DNA from: JAICMB01 sp035295125
GTDB taxonomy: Bacteria; Acidobacteriota; Terriglobia; Bryobacterales; Bryobacteraceae
NCBI GenBank assembly: GCA_035295125.1
Contig: DATGJP010000054.1
Coordinates: 1 to 5,077 of the forward strand
Length of the DNA: 5,077 bases
Direction: 5' to 3'
The position numbers and the translations under genes are program-made. The notes beneath the pieces are model-generated. The model saw nothing but the letters and a program-made list of their open reading frames with translations. It did no database searches and was not told the DNA's origin. How positions within the stretch are numbered: position 1 is the first letter of the stretch; every line of letters begins with the position of its first letter. Shown here in pieces: positions 4,694 to 5,077 of the stretch.

Positions 4694-5077
4694 TCCCCTT
4701 GTCGCCAAAAAGTTCACAGCTCCAAACCAGGGACATGCTCATCGGCGCTCTGCTGCGCGTGCCCGCTCAAGCAATCCATCGCCGTATCATTAGAGAGCTC
4801 AATGCGGCGGGTTTTGACGAGCTACGCCTGCCACATATCGCCGTGTTGCAGTTTCCCGGTCCGGATGGGGTTAGCCCAGGCACTCTGGCGGAGCGCGCGG
4901 GGATGAGCAAACAGGCCATGAACCAGCTGCTCCGAAGCCTCGAAGCTCTCGGTTATATCGTCCGGTCCGATGCGCCCGACGAAGGCCGCATGCGAATTGT
5001 CCGCTTTACCAAGCGCGGGCGCGCCGCATACGCAAAAATACACGACATACTTCGCGACATCGAGCACGAATGGAGCG
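4687..5077 (+). CDS. MarR-family winged-helix transcriptional regulator, truncated by the window edge
   Basis: An open frame runs from ATG 4687 to the end of the window (130 residues, no stop), so the C-terminus is outside. After a helical start (TRDMLIGALLRVPAQAIHRR) comes the DNA-binding wing: HIAVLQFPGPDG, VSPGTLAERAGMSKQAMNQL (recognition helix about 73-88), LRSLEALGYIVRSDAPDEGR and the strand MRIVRFTKRGRAAY. The D.P.D.R...R.TKRG pattern and the MSKQAMNQLL.LE..GY block are MarR hallmarks. MarR dimers are usually repressors released by phenolic or oxidant ligands. The likely target is the divergent cupin operon and the gene itself through the GTAAAC palindromes. The start is uncertain: ATG 4687 follows the operator closely with only a weak GGA, while ATG 4735 (MLIGALL) would be shorter but also complete as a fold. 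Confidence 0.9.
   Translation, partial: MSIPLSPKSSQLQTRDMLIGALLRVPAQAIHRRIIRELNAAGFDELRLPHIAVLQFPGPDGVSPGTLAERAGMSKQAMNQLLRSLEALGYIVRSDAPDEGRMRIVRFTKRGRAAYAKIHDILRDIEHEWS

Noticed and set aside
4130..4906. A 258-codon open frame on the plus strand across the cupin and marR region
   Set aside because: It runs antisense to the clearly recognisable proximal cupin and through the operator and marR in another frame, with no domain resemblance of its own.

Overview
The window looks like an accessory stretch of a GC-rich Acidobacteriota chromosome, perhaps related to Solibacter. This rests on two remnants from protein families greatly expanded in that phylum, a large TonB-dependent receptor and the WD40-like tail of a Ser/Thr kinase-type protein. 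The taxonomic call is an inference from remembered family features, not a database match.

About two thirds of the window (1-1077 and 1831-3600) is a patchwork of gene pieces. In order they are: the tail of an ArsB-type arsenite permease (+), an internal piece of a TonB-dependent receptor (+), the actuator domain of a heavy-metal P-type ATPase (+), the N-terminus of an NhaA Na+/H+ antiporter (-), the C-terminal part of a D12-class DNA adenine methyltransferase (+), the catalytic tail of a tyrosine recombinase (+), an unidentified broken reading frame (+), and the C-terminus of a WD40/kinase-type protein (-). Most carry one-base indels that scatter the homologous sequence over two or three frames. 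Some also carry base changes or small deletions that create stops, and most are cut at one or both ends against an unrelated neighbour. Two of the three permease or pump pieces concern arsenic and metals, so this may be a collapsed resistance or mobile island.

Two units look functional. The first (1146-1845, minus strand) is a vapBC toxin-antitoxin operon. Its PIN toxin is intact, the antitoxin and toxin overlap as TGATG, and a perfect 10-bp inverted repeat overlaps the predicted promoter. The antitoxin start is odd, because the best Shine-Dalgarno precedes ATC rather than ATG. The second unit (3637-5077) has two small cupin genes on the minus strand, diverging from a MarR-family regulator that runs off the right edge. 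The 60-bp divergent region holds two GTAAAC-type palindromes. One lies exactly between a consensus -35 (TTGACA) and the -10 of the cupin promoter, which suggests repression by MarR and release by an unknown ligand. The promoter-distal cupin carries one frameshift.

The high indel density could partly be assembly or sequencing error. Nonsense changes, rearranged junctions between unrelated genes, and a tandem duplication argue that at least part of the decay is real. Re-reading with accurate sequence would separate the two.
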